The notes below the pieces were generated by a model, which did no database searches, was not told the DNA's origin, and was given only the letters and a program-made list of their open reading frames with translations. Shown piece by piece: positions 63,590-64,000 of a stretch of 64,000 nt of DNA. The position numbers and the translations under genes are program-made. Positions within the stretch are counted from its first letter, which is position 1. Each line of letters begins with the position of its first letter. Source of the DNA: Zeugodacus cucurbitae (Eukaryota > Arthropoda > Insecta > Diptera > Tephritidae); assembly GCF_028554725.1 (NCBI RefSeq), contig NC_071667.1, forward strand, positions 84,234,001 to 84,298,000. The letters run 5' to 3'.

Positions 63590-64000
63590 CACACACACAC
63601 TTCTAAGAATTGTTGAAAAATAACCAAAATGTGTTTTGTTTCTGCAGATTACTCGAGGTTAAAAATATTTTTTTAGCTATATAAGTGCATACATATTTAC
63701 GTCATTATATTAAAGGTCCTTAAGGTCGACTTAAGGGGTTAGGTGGTTTTCAAAATTTGAAAAAAAAATTTGTTTCTTATTAAGGGGATCCCCCATTCTC
63801 GATTTCAAATTTTGTCGGTTTTCAATGGGCTGGTAAATGAACATACATCATTTTTTAGGGTTGCAACTTTGCATACATTTATTTGAAGACTTAAAAAAGA
63901 AGAAAACATTTTTACTTATTTTTTGTTGTTGTTTTTTTGTGATCAAACAAAAGCCCCTAAAATTCCAACGGGATGAGAAAGAGTACATGTTTGGCTCTGG
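63590..64000. other. AT-rich 3' flank, no gene seen
   Basis: From about 63710 the sequence (TTAAGGGGTTAGGTGG followed by A- and T-rich stretches) looks like a dispersed non-coding repeat common in fly genomes. I cannot assign it to a class. No open frame is recognisable. Confidence 0.3.

Overview
This window looks like nuclear DNA from a higher dipteran fly, most likely a tephritid fruit fly (Bactrocera/Zeugodacus/Ceratitis group). The reasons are AT-rich DNA, spliced genes with short GT-AG introns, insect-type non-LTR and mariner/pogo transposon debris, CA/GTT/CAG simple repeats, and at 11.75-12.9 kb a long degenerate repeat of a type I associate with tephritid genomes. Genus and chromosome cannot be settled from the sequence alone.

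Two protein-coding genes can be supported, both in the last 15 kb and arranged head to head. On the minus strand (49623-53997) is a cytosolic carboxypeptidase of the AGBL4/CCP6 type (M14 metallocarboxypeptidase, tubulin deglutamylase family). I assembled it from five exons with phase-compatible junctions; it encodes 619 residues. Its first zinc motif reads His-Pro-Gly-Asp where the family has His-Pro-Gly-Glu. On the plus strand (57140-62949) is a phosphoribosyl-pyrophosphate synthetase-associated protein (PRPSAP/PAP39-41 type), seven coding exons, 357 residues. The 3.1 kb between the two start codons should hold both promoters and any non-coding first exon of the PRPSAP gene. The two products belong to unrelated pathways (tubulin modification and PRPP/nucleotide synthesis).

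The first 49.6 kb has no protein-coding gene I can recognise. It holds a 573-bp AAAAT satellite (6481-7053), at least three copies of one non-LTR retrotransposon 3' end (3.4, 27.0 and 30.0 kb), other non-LTR fragments including an RNase H domain (8.7-9.4 kb) and weaker ones at 41.6 and 48.3 kb, three mariner-superfamily remnants (1.9, 31.4 and 36.5 kb), a 457-bp pogo/Tigger-like MITE with TA target duplication (16.4 kb), short pogo-like ends (17.4 and 23.4 kb), and the 1.1-kb repeat at 11.75 kb. Between them lie stretches rich in CAA, CAG, GAA and CA runs (13.5-15.4, 18.2-20.3, 33.5-34.5 kb) that resemble dipteran 5'-UTR or regulatory DNA, and one candidate core promoter near 45.13 kb. The block may be intergenic regulatory DNA or part of a very long intron; the sequence does not decide.

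No tRNA, rRNA, CRISPR array, operon or prokaryote-like system was seen, and I found no convincing undescribed multi-gene system. The most interesting points are the altered zinc ligand and extended basic tail of the carboxypeptidase, its two possible first exons, the perfect 18-bp palindrome with an NRF-1/Ewg site behind the PRPSAP gene, and the large repeat at 11.75-12.9 kb.
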